From positions 64,059,521-64,123,520 of the forward strand of contig CM076847.1 of NCBI GenBank assembly GCA_039519185.1: 64,000 bases of DNA, in the 5' to 3' direction. The stretch's first letter is position 1, and each line of letters opens with the position of its first letter. The notes under the pieces are model-generated. The model had not been told where the DNA came from and did no database searches. It saw only the letters and a program-made list of their open reading frames with translations. Positions 21,675 to 32,360 of this stretch are shown in pieces. A program made the translations under genes and the position numbers. This DNA is from Astragalus membranaceus (lineage: Eukaryota; Streptophyta; Magnoliopsida; Fabales; Fabaceae).

Positions 21675-22348
21675 CAAATATATCATTTTGGTAGCTATGT
21701 GGTGGAAGACTTTTGGAGGTGGTGTGCCAAATGTGCAATCATGGGCAATTAAGGTACTTAGCCAAACTTCTTCTTCGTCCGGTTGCGAGAGAAATTGGAG
21801 TGTCTTTGAAAGGATACGCACAAAAAAGAGAAATAGATTGGAGCATCAAAGGTTGAATGATCTTGTATTTGTGCATTACAGTTTGCGATTGAAAAATAGG
21901 TATGCCATTGTAATTCTTTATTTTAACATTTTCTCCTTTAGTTTAATTTGGATATCACTTGTTAATTTATACCTTTTTAATTTGTTAGAGTCTTCAACAA
22001 GAAGAGGACCTTTGATCCTATTGACTATGAGAGCATAGATGATATTGATTTTTGGATCATGGAAGAAGAAGACACTAGACCTATTCTTGATTTCACTGAG
22101 ATGGAAAATATACTTTATAATGAGGAATCAATTCCCATAATTGGTTTAGAAAATGATGATGGTGAGAATCTATTTACTTTTGTGTTTACATTTTTCTTGT
22201 TATTTTGTGACCAAGTGATTAACTAATTATTTTCTTGTTATTTGAAGATAATCAAGAAACACAACCTATGGGAGTCGAAGATGAAGGGCTTAATTTGGAT
22301 TCATTTCCTCTAGAAGACATTCGTGCCAATCTTGATTCATCCACATGA
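20015..22348 (+). CDS. hAT-family transposase (DUF659 plus hAT dimerisation domain)
   Basis: Exons 20015-21592, 21695-21899, 21989-22161 and 22248-22348 join in frame through GT-AG introns; the first intron contains a TA microsatellite. The large exon has DUF659 features (GCTIMGDGWQD near 20560-20590), then HLVTDNAANYKAAG (about 20748-20790) and SPCAAHCLNLVLGDI (about 20827-20871). The first two blocks contain likely catalytic aspartates. The second exon has the dimerisation motif SSSGCERNWSVFERI. The acidic tail ends near 22348. An AG acceptor (TTCTCAG, 20008-20014) precedes the first exon, so an upstream exon is expected. The usual N-terminal BED zinc finger was not found there, so the gene is 5'-truncated or its first exon is lost. 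Frames are otherwise intact. Confidence 0.85.
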
Positions 22349-22559
22349 ACCAACAAACACCAATGCGTGAAAGTCATTAGTGTCGCGCCCTATGTTGTTT
22401 TGTTTGAGACTTGAAGACTTGTTTGATGAAGACTTTTGTTTATCTCTTATGTTGATAAAGACTTGAAGACTTTTGTGTATTTCTTATGTTTTATTTTTAT
22501 TTTCATGAAGACTAGTTTGATGTTTGAATTTATTTTGAAAACTAATTTGTGTATTTCTT

Positions 22560-22684
22560 ATGTTTTATTCATTTATTTATTTATTTATTAATTTAATAAT
22601 TACCCGGTTCATCCGGTTCAACCGAATGAACCATGACCCGGAGGCCTCGACGGTTCATGATCCGGTCCGGTTCTAAAAACATTG
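22560..22684 (+). repeat. Right end of the hAT element
   Basis: After the transposase gene, GGTTCATCCGGTTCAACCG and GGTTCATGATCCGGTCCGG repeats lead to TTCTAAAAACATTG, whose complement CAATGTTTTTAGAA is a typical hAT terminus. The left end could not be found, so the element is not delimited. Confidence 0.5.
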
Positions 22685-23110
22685 GTGTTTCACCTCAATT
22701 GAAGTTTGTGAACATTTTAATTATCTTGTCTACATTTGTTTTTCAGGAATTTCCAAACAGAGATCATCTTTTAAATTGGCGAACCATTGAAAGAGAATGA
22801 ATTTGTTATTTCATTGCAAGATCAAACAAATGCAGTTGACTAAGCTAATCTTGGGTCACAACACAAGAACATGTTGGCTCACAAGATACTGGAACTTGAT
22901 AGATCAAATCATGTCATAATAAATATAATATCTCATCACACAACAATTAAATCTACATCTTACAACAATTCTTATATCTTATACAATAAGATTGATAACA
23001 ATAAAAAATCAAACATAGAAAATATTTTATATTTTATATTTTATGAAAATAAAGCACCTACTGTGAGATAATAAAACTGATAGCATACAAGCAGATCACA
23101 ATCATTTTTC
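22685..23110. other. Spacer between the hAT end and the CGI121 3' end
   Basis: AT-rich DNA without a coding region. It probably contains the 3'UTR of the minus-strand CGI121-like gene near 23000-23110. No repeats of note. Confidence 0.4.
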
Positions 23111-24754
23111 CTACAAGGCATCACGAGCAGCTATTCGGCAAACTATTGCATCTGGAAGTGATGATACTCCAAGTTCCAAGGCAGTTATCTTGTAATGCTG
23201 AAACACAACAGATTATTGAATATGCTAATAAGTACACAAAAAGATGCAAAGTGATCTAAGATCAGAGCCATTAGTTCACAAACCTTTTGTATCTGGGATT
23301 GGTTTGCTCTCCCTTCCAACTCCTCCAAGTCAATCTCCTTGCCACTAATCAGTTTCTCTATGGCTTTTATCTAGTAAAAAGAGAGACATCATTTTAGTTA
23401 TGTGAGGGAAAGAAAAAATGGTTGCCATATTTTTTAGTACAATCATCTCACCTCATCAGGAGTGGCATCAAATCTAGCGGCAAGAACATAAGTTGTGCTT
23501 TCAGATATGCCACATCTTTTCAAAGATTCAGTAATCTAGTCATAAGACATGCTCAAATTAGCAACTCAAATTGGAAGATGAATTAAAATAGGTTGAATAG
23601 CTATACATAATTACATGTTTGGATCCGGAGTAGTTGTAAACAAGCTCCGAATGAAGAGTGCGTGTGGTCAAAGAGTCTCGTGATTTGGCTACAAGTGTCT
23701 TGTGTGCAGCTGCTAGGACAGGGAAAATATCTGGAATCTGGTTCAGTTGAGAAGCAAAAGTGTTGTTAACAGTATTTTTTAAAAATGTAAGTACCAGCAT
23801 CACTAGGATCCTCTCATTACCAACACTAGAGGGTCAAGTTATGAGAGAGAAAGAAACAGAGTAAAATTATTAGATCCTCTGTAAACAATGGTGGTAGGTC
23901 CTAATATCCAACCAATGATTTTTGTATATTTTTCTCTCACAAAATGACCTTCTCATATCAGTGAGTGATATCAGATGATCTTGATCCTCTTGTAACTGGT
24001 GCTTGACATGACATAAAACACAAATAATAAGAAATTATACAAGTGAAGCATTGAGTAATGCAACTTCTGGCTCCAATTTCCCAGCTTGCATACATTCCAA
24101 TAGTTCCCTGCGATAATAGTAATTACATAATATACTTCAGCTAAGAGAAGGTTTTTAATCTTCTCAATCAATTACATATAAATAGATATTAAGTACAGTG
24201 TACTCTGTATATCTACTTTTACAGATTGGTGTATGACCATAAATAGAAAAAGCTCTGCAATTACCATCTTGGAACAATTACTTAGGAGCAACTGGTATAT
24301 GAATTATCATAAATTAACTGTCGTAATTGCACAACTAGCACTTAAAGTTGTTACTCATTATCTCGAGTAAAAATAAGCAGATTAAACTCTAACTATGGTA
24401 AAACTAAATTTTGAGATTAAGTGATCCCTTGTGTACTTTATACTCTTTAACAATAAAAAAATAAATGATGGCCACCCCAAAACAAACATGCATCTTGATA
24501 ACCTTTTAACCTAATGCCATTATAAAGAAATGAAAAGGTGTTTAACCTTTGATAGACACATAAACTCTGTTTATAACAAAACTCCATGACAGTTGGCACA
24601 AGAAATCAAACGTAATTTTAAACTAATTCAAGATGACAACCGAGTGTATCATAATACCTAGACTTTCACTTACAGAGGTAACATTCCCATAACAAATTTC
24701 ACATTTTTCAGAACATTTAGTTCACCTATAACCTTTTGATTTTTGTATAAAAAT

Positions 24755-24818
<64 letters not shown>

Positions 24819-24897
24819 GAGAGACAAACTTTGAATTGGTTACATCAGTGTAGAGTGCAAGAAAAAGAGTAGTTCCATTTATATTGATCAACTTCAT
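23111..24897 (-). CDS. EKC/KEOPS subunit CGI121 (TPRKB) homologue
   Basis: Six coding exons on the minus strand (24897-24830, 24107-24041, 23737-23615, 23535-23452, 23370-23284, 23197-23111) all have GT-AG borders and join to 171 residues, the size of TPRKB. The protein reads ALYTDVTNSKELLECMQAGK, then IPDIFPVLAAAHKTLV, TRTLHSELVYNYSGSKHI, CGISESTTYVLA and ends ITALELGVSSLPDAIVCRIA. KEOPS makes the t6A modification of ANN-decoding tRNAs; CGI121 binds the Bud32/PRPK kinase subunit and tRNA. The start ATG (24897) lies 17 bases inside its exon, and a separate 5'UTR exon is near 25651. The first coding intron has a GTTTGT donor directly followed by a long CT/TA repeat. Frame and splice sites are intact, so this looks like a working housekeeping gene. 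Confidence 0.92.
24756..24824. repeat. (TA)n(GA)n microsatellite beside a splice donor
   Basis: A TA run (about 24756-24774) joins a GA run (24775-24824) that ends only a few bases from the donor of the first CGI121 coding intron. On the gene's strand it is GTTTGT followed by CT repeats. Confidence 0.9.
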
Positions 24898-24913
24898 AGC
24901 TTTTGCGTTGAAC

Positions 24914-25650
24914 CTGTAAAGAAAACAAAATATATTTGTTAAGCAAAATAAGGAGAGAAACAGAAAAAGTGACAGGAAAAAAAAAGAAAGCAATCTACAA
25001 TTTTCTCCTCCCTATTTCTCCACCTGCCAATTCTCTTCTCTTCTCATATTTCCTTTCAATTTCTCTTATTCTATCAACTAAGAAAATTATTCTCACCACT
25101 TGGCAATTACTTTTTATATTTCCCCCAATTTCTCTTATCCATAAGAGTAATTGTGACAAGTAAAGGTGGTCCATAATAGCATCTTAGTTGCCAGGTAGAA
25201 CCAAGAATGATATAAAAAATTACTGGAATACAAAGCTTAAGAAAAAATGATAAAGCAACCTCACCAACTCATTTATTTGTTACTGTTTTTGATGCCAATC
25301 AAATACTTTTAAACTTGTTTTACTTCGGTATTGGTAAAGATGATGAGAAAATAATGAATGAGTCTCAAACTTGAAAGAGTGAAGTAAACTTTACTCAATT
25401 CCAAGTTACTAAGATAGTTGAGTGGCTGTATTATCCATTATTTCATAAGAAACTTCTGCAAGTAAACATAGTCGTCACAAAAGACATTAAGTAATGGATA
25501 TGAGTAAAAGACATTGACTGTATTATCCATTATCACACTTACAAAACAAGTAAACATAGTCACAAAAGATATGAATACAAATCGTAACACCTACAGCAAT
25601 ACAAACCGCTAAAGAAACAAAGAAGAACACCAACAGTAATTGTCACTTAC
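24914..25650 (-). other. First intron (5'UTR) of the CGI121 gene
   Basis: The intron lies between acceptor TTTACAG (24914-24920) and donor GTAAGT (25645-25650) on the minus strand. It is AT-rich with no element of its own. A plus-strand open frame at 24936-25163 is simple T/C-rich sequence and not a gene. Confidence 0.5.
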
Positions 25651-26160
25651 GTTATGCAGTGCAGTGGCTATGGCTGCTCGCCGGCGACTTGTTCTCGACG
25701 GAGATGGAGAAGTGGAGAAGACGTTCAGGCTTGGAAACCAGGGGATAAAAACGAAGCAGGGGATAACACGAAACGAAGCAACAGTAACACGTACAGGAAC
25801 GAAAGCAAGGCACGTCGGCTATGGCTGCTCGCCGGAGAGGGAGAATTGGGAGCGGTTGGGAGCGGGTGGGTCGGGTCCGCTCCTCTCCACGCGGGTTTTT
25901 TTCAGGAACGGCGAACAGAATCGCACGAAATCGCGCGCACCAGATCGTTCTGTTTCACACAAAAAAACGATGCAACGATGAAAGAAAGAAGGGAAAAGAT
26001 GAAGAAGGTACCTGAAGAGTTGATGTCAAGAAAAAAACAATGAAAAGATGAAAGAAAGAAGGGAAAAGATTAAGAAGAATACCCGAATACTGGATGTCAA
26101 ATAAAGAGGGTAGATGAAAAGTTGAAATGAAACGGCGCTTGTTATGTGCAGAGAACAAAA
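25651..26160 (-). promoter_or_regulatory. Probable 5'UTR exon and promoter region of the CGI121 gene
   Basis: A strong donor (AAC|GTAAGTG on the minus strand, cut at 25650/25651) ends an exon without ATG that reaches at least about 25740. Its acceptor partner is 24913/24914. Further upstream are GC-richer DNA, a repeated GGCTATGGCTGCTCGCCGG (about 25664 and 25817) and a 70-bp tandem duplication containing GAAAGAAGGGAAAAGAT (25983-26100). The transcription start is not visible. Confidence 0.55.
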
Positions 26161-26179
26161 AAGAAAACCTATCTGAAAT

Positions 26180-27980
26180 GGGATTTTTTTTTTAACCCAT
26201 CAACTCACTATCTATCCACTATCTACCCGAAACCCCAAAATACCCCTCACTTAAAAAATTCGCTTGGATTTACCTATTAAAAGATAAATTTGATTTTGAT
26301 TTTTTTTTTAAAATCAGATTTATCTTTTAGTAGGTAAATCCGATTTCACTTAAAAAAAGAAAATCGGCTTTACCCCCATCTAAGGTAAATCCGATTTGTT
26401 ATTTTTAAAAGCGGATGTACCCCACATAAGGTAAATCCGCTTTGTTATTTAAAAGTCGGATTTATCTTAGGTGGGGGTTAAATCTAGGGATGTCAACGGG
26501 GCGGGGCGGGCACGGGTATCTCACTACCCAGACCCGCCCCGTTTATTATAAATGGGCCCCGCGGGTCTTAAACGGGTATTTTTTTAAACGGGTACCCACG
26601 GGTACTTGTAAATTAATAAAAACAACTTTTAAAAATAAAATTTGAAAGACCATAGAAAATTAATTTTTTAACACTATTTTTTTGATTCATTTATATAAAA
26701 AATTACGCATTTCGTTATGCATTTATCTTATCAACTATTTATTAACATATAATTGTTAATGAAAGGAGATAAAAAAACTAGAATTATGATAATAGAAACT
26801 TGAAAAATAACAACTAAACATTATCCAAAATATTAGGATAAAAGATACAACAGAATGTGAATAAACATCCACTTAAACAACAACAACAATAGAATGTGAA
26901 TAAACATCCACTTAAACAACAACAATAGATGATAAATAAACATCCACTTAAACAACTATATTTACTAACGGGTACGGGTACCCGCGGGTACGGGTACCCC
27001 GCTACACGGACCCGCCCCGTTTATTGATGGGTTGTCAAAATATTCGTTTATTTGGCCCGCAGCCCGCAGGTACCCGCGGGTCCGGATTTTTTTGCCACCC
27101 CTAGTTAAATCCGCTTTTGTGTACTAAAAATACCTGTTTTTTATTTTATTTTTGTAAAAAATGTTATAAAAATACTACTAAAAATCCGTTAAAGAGTCAA
27201 AACTAATCTACAAATTATACAAACACCACTATAAATCTAATAAAACCAAAATAAGGTTATCCAAATTTTTTCAGATTTTTTGGAGATTATGAAAAATTAA
27301 AAAAATTAATAAAAAATAGTAAACGATGGAATTTGGGATTTTGAGGCCACCTGTCCTGAAAGAAGTCCCTTTTGAGGAGTTTTAATCCTTGGTTTTTTTC
27401 GGATTTCATGGCTGTGGTTTCATTACAATTTGAGTAGGGTGCCGAAAACTAATTTTTTAGCCTAAATTATTCGCTCGACGTACAACATCGTCACGTGTTA
27501 ACGAACTACACACTAAACAGAACCAAAGGACGGTCGAAATTCGTATCTAAATTTTTAACTGATTTATGTATTTATTAATTAGGTTAACAAAGCGGATTTA
27601 CCCCCACATAAGGTAAATCCGCTTTTAAAAATAACAAAATCGGATTTACCCCACTTAAGGTAAATCCGCTTTGTTATTTTTAAAAGCGGATCTACCCCCA
27701 TATAAGGTAAATCCGCTTTTAAAAATAACAAAATCGGATTTACCCCCACTTAAGGTAAATCCGCTTTGTTATTTTTAAAAGAGGATCTACCCCATCTTAC
27801 ATAAATCCGCTTTTAATTTTTTAAAATTTTTAGTGGAAATCGGATTTACCTAAATCCGATTTCCAAAAAAAAATTGAAATCAGGATACGTTCGAATTTTT
27901 TAAATTTTGTGAAGGGCAATTGCGTCTTTTCGCAGGGTCGATGGGGTTGATTCTTATCTGATGGGGGTAAAAAAAATCCC
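26180..27980. mobile_element. Mutator-like element, non-autonomous, with palindromic subterminal arrays
   Basis: It starts GGGATTTTTTTTTT and ends AAAAAAAATCCC. The 9-mers ATCTGAAAT (26171-26179) and ATCTAAAAT (27981-27989) match at 8 of 9. Both subterminal regions (26255-26480 and 27590-27850) consist of AAAGCGGATTTACC / GGTAAATCCGCTTT units in head-to-head arrangement separated by about 8-15 bases. The right end carries the complement of CCCTGCGAAAAGACGC (27922-27937), which differs by one base from the 14537-17991 element. No transposase or PMD gene. A 619-bp hAT element is nested in it. Confidence 0.8.
26485..27103. mobile_element. Non-autonomous hAT element, 619 bp
   Basis: The ends are TAGGGATGTCAACGGGG and CCGGATTTTTTTGCCACCCCTA, with GC-rich GGGTACCCGCGGGTACGGGT-like subterminal repeats at both ends. 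GTTAAATC is duplicated exactly at 26477-26484 and 27104-27111. It sits inside the left half of the 26180-27980 element and has no coding capacity. A TAAACATCCACTTAAACAAC unit is repeated three times near 26865-26955. Confidence 0.92.
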
Positions 27981-28088
27981 ATCTAAAATTAGGGTTAGCT
28001 TATGTTAGTGGGCTTGGCCCAATATCATATAAGACTTAGTTTATATGATATTGTACAAAAATCGTGACTCTCAGACTAGTTTTCTATC

Positions 28089-28207
28089 TACAAAAATCAC
28101 CCTTTAACAATTGTACAAACATAAAAATATAACTTCAGTAAAAAAACGTTATTATAACTATAACATAAAAGGGTGATTTTGTACAATTGTTAAAGGGTGA
28201 TTTTGTA
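28089..28207. mobile_element. Foldback MITE, about 119 bp
   Basis: TACAAAAATCACCCTTTAAC (28089-28108) is inverted as GTTAAAGGGTGATTTTGTA at the right end, and the arms extend inward over AATTGTACAAA. The 60-base centre is AT-rich. The superfamily is not clear because no target duplication was seen. Confidence 0.6.
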
Positions 28208-28383
28208 TTCACCCCCCTCTTTCTTATCAATTTTCATTATCTGCATTGAGCAGTTCTCAACACTCTTTTTCTTATGATATGTTCATTTATCGTGATGTGA
28301 AGGCTTCAAAACTGTCGACTGCCCCCACAAACCAACACGTGTCTTTTCAGCATGCATTGTTCTCACTTGCATGTTTTTCAAGA

Positions 28384-28490
28384 AACTTCCCAGAATGTCA
28401 CCCATCCCACTACTACTCCAAGTCAAACACGCTTAACTATGGAGTTCTTATGGGAATGGCTCCCGAAAAGATAATGCATCATGTTGGTAT
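28384..28490 (-). pseudogene. 5S rRNA-like segment (Cassandra-type TRIM remnant?)
   Basis: The complement reads ATACCAACATGATGCA, then AAGAACTCCATAGTTAAGCG, GGAGTAGTAGTGGGATGGGT and GACATTCTGGGAAGTTTC. This follows eukaryotic 5S rRNA through its internal Pol III promoter (A box, intermediate element, C box) with substitutions. It is a single copy, not a tandem array, and is embedded in non-5S sequence. That is the arrangement known from Cassandra TRIM LTRs. Flanking sequence at 28500-28745 is higher in GC and non-coding and may belong to the same element. LTR ends were not found. Confidence 0.65.
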
Positions 28491-28937
28491 AGGTAATCCA
28501 AATCAATTCTTTTAAGTCTTCCTTCAACTGTACAGTTTCATACCTGCACAGCCTCAGGATCCCTCTCATTCCGATGCGTATTCGGTTCACTCACGTGTCC
28601 CTTCGCCTAGAAGCTGCCAGGAGCAACTCATTGTCGTGCCAACTTTTGGGCACCGGCGATCACTCCCCGCTCTCGTCAGCCACGGATGTCACATGCTTTG
28701 TAGGTTAAGATGGATAAACCATCTAAGACCTGATCTGAAACGTGCTTCCTATTAAGATGTGTTCGGTGTCTGACACTGGAAGATATGATTGCACTCAATC
28801 ACATCCATCTTCTAAAAAAACTTATTGGTGTCTAGATGTTTGTGTCCATGTCATGTCTGGTGTTGGTGTATGTGTCGGTGCTTCATAGTAAGACATACCA
28901 CTGATAGGCTCATAGAGTTTTGTATTTTCAAATAGAA
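28491..28937. other. GC-richer non-coding stretch beside the 5S-like segment
   Basis: 28550-28745 has higher GC than its surroundings, with stop codons in every frame. It probably belongs to the 5S-containing repeat. 28830-28900 is rich in GTGTC units (GTGTCCATGTCATGTC, GTGTCGGTGC). Confidence 0.4.
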
Positions 28938-30216
28938 CTAGTTTTTTACCCGTGCATACGCACGGGTGATACTGTTTGGTCGGTGTATTACCATGAATAC
29001 ATATTAATAATTTGGAAGATATTGATAAGTTGTGAACAATGTCCAAAATGTATGATTTGAAATTCAAAGTGGAATATGCATCCCCGTTGACAATCAGAAT
29101 TACATTGATCCATAATAATGTATTTGGACATTAGAGGTAAAATATGCATCCCCGTTGCCCCTCCCGTTTGCATCCTCGTTGGTCCTCGTGTTGGCACTCC
29201 TGTTGCCACTATCGTTGGCACTCTCGTTGTCACTCCCGTTGGCACTCCCGCTCTTGTTGCCACTCCCGTTGGCGTTCTCGTTGGCACTCCCGTTTGCACT
29301 CCCGTTGGCATTTTACTCCTTTTTAGTAATTATAAAATAGTTATTTGGTAATTTTTTGTAGTGATTAAATTGATTGATTTTATTTTTTATGAAAAAATTA
29401 ATTGATTTTACTCATTTTAATTGATTTTAGTAATTTTAGTAGTTTGAGTAAATTATAAAAATGAATAATTTTTTTTAAAATATTTGTGTGGGAAAAAGTT
29501 TGAAAAAAGTAGGTTTGAGTGGTTTGAGTAAATTATAAAAATGAATAATTTTTTTTAAATAATTGATTATACTCCAATTATTTAGTTGGGAAAAGCATAA
29601 GACTGATATTTTGGTAGTAAGTAAATGGTAAGTTTGAAAAAGTGTGTGAGAGTAAAAAAGTTTGAAAAAGTGAAAAAATAAAATTACCTAAATATACTCC
29701 AATTGCTTAGTTGAAAAAATGATAAGATTGATATTTTGGTAGTGGGTAATGTATGGACTCAGACAAAATTTAATTAGTCAGAACTTTATCCCGTGAAAAT
29801 CAAGACAATTTTAAAGTTAACAGATTTAATTAGCCTAAAACAAATATTAAAATTTTGTCAAAATTTGAAAATTTTAAAATAGTAAAGAGGAAAAATGAAG
29901 GTGACTTGTAGATTAAATTAAAGTAGATATATTGTGAAAAATAGATAAATGGGAGAATTAGAGGAAGAAATAGGAGAAGAGAGTGAAAAAGTGTGTGAGA
30001 GAGAGTGAAAAAGTGTGTGTGAGAGAGTGAAAAAATATGAAAAATAGAGAAATAAGAGAATTGGAAAAAGAAATAGGAGAAGAGAGTAAAAAGTGTGAGG
30101 GAGAGTGAAAAAGTGTGTGAGAGAGTGAAAAAGTGAAAAAGTTTGAAAAAGTGAAAAAGTGAAAAGGATAAAATTGGTATTTTGGTAGTGGGTAAATGGT
30201 ATAGATAGATAGTAGA
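28938..30216 (-). mobile_element. Non-autonomous Helitron, 1279 bp
   Basis: On the minus strand it begins TCTACTATCTATCTATACC and ends with a hairpin (ACCCGTGC, GTAT loop, GCACGGGT; 28948-28967), six A residues and CTAG. It lies between A and T with no target duplication, as Helitrons do. The unoccupied site is preserved next door: the tandem copy at 30299-30315 reads CAAATAGAATTGTTTACTTG, exactly the two flanks joined. It carries no Rep/helicase. The interior has an 18-bp minisatellite and a GAGAGTGAAAAAGTGTGT-rich stretch (29960-30160). Confidence 0.85.
29150..29310. repeat. 18-bp minisatellite near the Helitron 3' end
   Basis: About nine variants of CACTCCCGTTGGCACTCC occur head to tail. 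It stays open in several frames on both strands, so the short ORFs here are artefacts. Confidence 0.85.
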
Positions 30217-30390
30217 TTGTTTACTTGATAGCATATACCTTGTTTAACCCATCGGATCAATGTGACTCATTTTTTCAATCAATGTACATTATTTTTTCAA
30301 ATAGAATTGTTTACTTGATAGCATACACCTTGTTTAACCCATCAGATCAATGTGACTCATTTTTTCAATCAATGTAGATTATTTTGTTCA
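30217..30390 (+). repeat. Tandem duplication, about 91-bp unit
   Basis: TTGTTTACTTGATAGCATA through TTTTTTCAAATAGAA at 30217-30306 is repeated at 30307-30390 with few substitutions. The Helitron sits at the left edge of this repeat. Confidence 0.8.
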
Positions 30391-30828
30391 ATGAATAACT
30401 GCATAAATTTATATCACATTTTACCAAGAAGCATACTAGAATTTTGTCTGGTGTAATTCTATTTTAGGGTTGGCCATGCATCTTCAAACTTATTTACTCA
30501 ATTGAATATTATTGACTTCAATTTGGAGCATTTCAAAGCCCATTTTTATGCTGATTCTTTTATCATAACTAAATTGGGTTTTTAGGAGCAGTTCTAAGAA
30601 TTTCAAAGCAAAAATATAGCATTTCGAAGCAGTAACAGTTTATATATAATTATTAAAAGTTAAAGCAAAAAGAAACTGACCTGGGTTTCCAAAAACTAAG
30701 AAGCAGAAGCTCTGTTCTGCACTGCGCCTAGCGAATGGAGCAGCTCCGCCTCCGTGTTCTGCACTGATTGTGCTTACCCTCGTTCAATTTGACATATGGT
30801 CAAGGAACACATCGACTTAAGTTTAAGC
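30391..30828. other. Anonymous spacer
   Basis: AT-rich sequence with a slightly GC-richer block at 30680-30780. No open frame, RNA gene or element end could be supported. Confidence 0.4.
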
Positions 30829-31510
30829 CAAAATATCTCTCGAGGTCCCTTAACTTATTTTCAGATAACGAATAGATCCATTAACTTTTTTTTGTAACGA
30901 TTAGGTGCCTTATGTTTTAAAAACATTGCACCGCTACTCTTTTTTGTAATTTCCATTTGACTCCGTTACAAAAAAGCTTATGTGGCCGTTTAACTCCGTT
31001 AAGTTGCTTAGGTGTTTGCTGACTATGCTTATGTGGCAGTCTAACATACTATCCAAGTCTTTTTTATTTAGTTTTATTTAAAACAAAAAATATCACTTTC
31101 AGATTTCATTCATCATCTTCCTTCTCTCGCATTCTTCTTCATCATTTGGAAACGTGAAACCCAGAAAGAGCTTAAAAGTTTCAAATCTGTATAAAGGCAC
31201 ACCAACAAAACAAAAGTAAAACCGAAAACAAAATTTATTGAATTAAAATATGGTGACAACTAATGTGCCCATAACATAAATTTGGGTGTTGCACCCAACA
31301 TGTGTTGTGAGTGTATTTTCCAGTTGGTTAAAAGAAAAGTCATTAGGTTTTTACTTGGTCAAAAAAAATCATCACATTTTGCCTTACAGGAGGTGCAGTA
31401 CCCAACTAATTGACAATGGTACTTAAGAATTTGCCTTAAAATATTTATGGGCATGAAACACAATCTAATCTTGAAACGTTAAACACAATAAAATATTGAA
31501 TTAAAAAAAT

Positions 31511-31973
31511 GGCTAAATTGCACTTTTAGTCATTTATCTTTGACTTTAGTTTCACTTTGGAGCTTTATCTTTTTTTATTCTCGTTTTGGTCCTTCGTCTT
31601 CCATTTCTGTGCCATTTTGGTCCTTTTTTGGCATTTCCATTCATTAACTTAAGACGCCACGCTGGCAGTTAGCTGCTGATGTGGCGTTTTAAGTGTTAGG
31701 GCTGACTTTGAATTCATTAAGTGATGTGGCAAATGGGGGACCAAATTAAACCCATTTGCCACATCACTTAATGAATTCTAAGTCAGCTCTAACACTTAAG
31801 ATGCTACGTCAACAGTTAACTGCCTGCGTGACCTCTGTTAAGTTAATGGATAGAAAATACCAAAAAAGGACCAAAATGACACAGAAATGGAAGATGAGAG
31901 ACCAAAACGGGAAAAAAAAATGACCAAAATGAAACCAAAGTCAAAAATAAATGACCAAAAGTGCAATTTAGCC
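31511..31973. mobile_element. Foldback MULE-like element nested in the Pack-MULE
   Basis: The ends are GGCTAAATTGCACTTTT and AAAAGTGCAATTTAGCC, and the two arms of about 220 bases are inverted copies almost to the centre (GCCACATCACTTAATGAATTC in the middle arms). The flanks are TTAAAAAAAT and TTAAAAAAT, a near 9-10-bp duplication. Non-coding. Confidence 0.8.
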
Positions 31974-32360
31974 TTAAAAAATTTGATATTGAAAATTTAT
32001 GGGCATCTGAAACACCACAAAACAAAAGCAAAACCGAAAGCAAAATTTATGGGCATCTAAAACACAGTTTCAATTTTGATTTGTAGAAGGATTGAATCGT
32101 TTTGCAGAAATCCAGTTTCGATTTTGATTTCGTTCATGAAACCCAGATTCGATTTCGATTTCGAAGTTTGAGTCTCAATTTTCATGGAGAAATCACAAAT
32201 TTGAAGAGATTGCTGGAAGCAATAAGGGGAATTTTCATGGAGTTGGAGAAACTGATTCGACAATATCAGGCGAACGATACCCATTTTCGTTTTCCTTTCT
32301 TCTGCAACTCGCATTGAGTAATAAGTCATCAAAGCATTTTCCATTAAGGCATCGTTAGAC

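Noticed and set aside
25640..26043. Three overlapping plus-strand open frames
   Set aside because: They overlap the minus-strand 5'UTR exon and promoter of the CGI121 gene, with no domain and partly duplicated DNA.
28246..28515. Possible 89-residue protein gene
   Set aside because: Overlaps the 5S rRNA-like segment on the other strand, which explains the conserved-looking sequence; no ATG start at its 5' end.
28550..28745. Structured RNA gene such as SRP or RNase MRP RNA
   Set aside because: No match to the cores I know and no USE/TATA promoter at the expected place; more likely part of the 5S-containing repeat.
29118..29351. Valine/proline-rich open frames on both strands
   Set aside because: Six-way openness comes from the 18-bp minisatellite.
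29830..30260. Two overlapping Phe/Ser/His-rich minus frames
   Set aside because: Translation of GAGAGTGAAAAAGTG-type simple repeats inside the Helitron.
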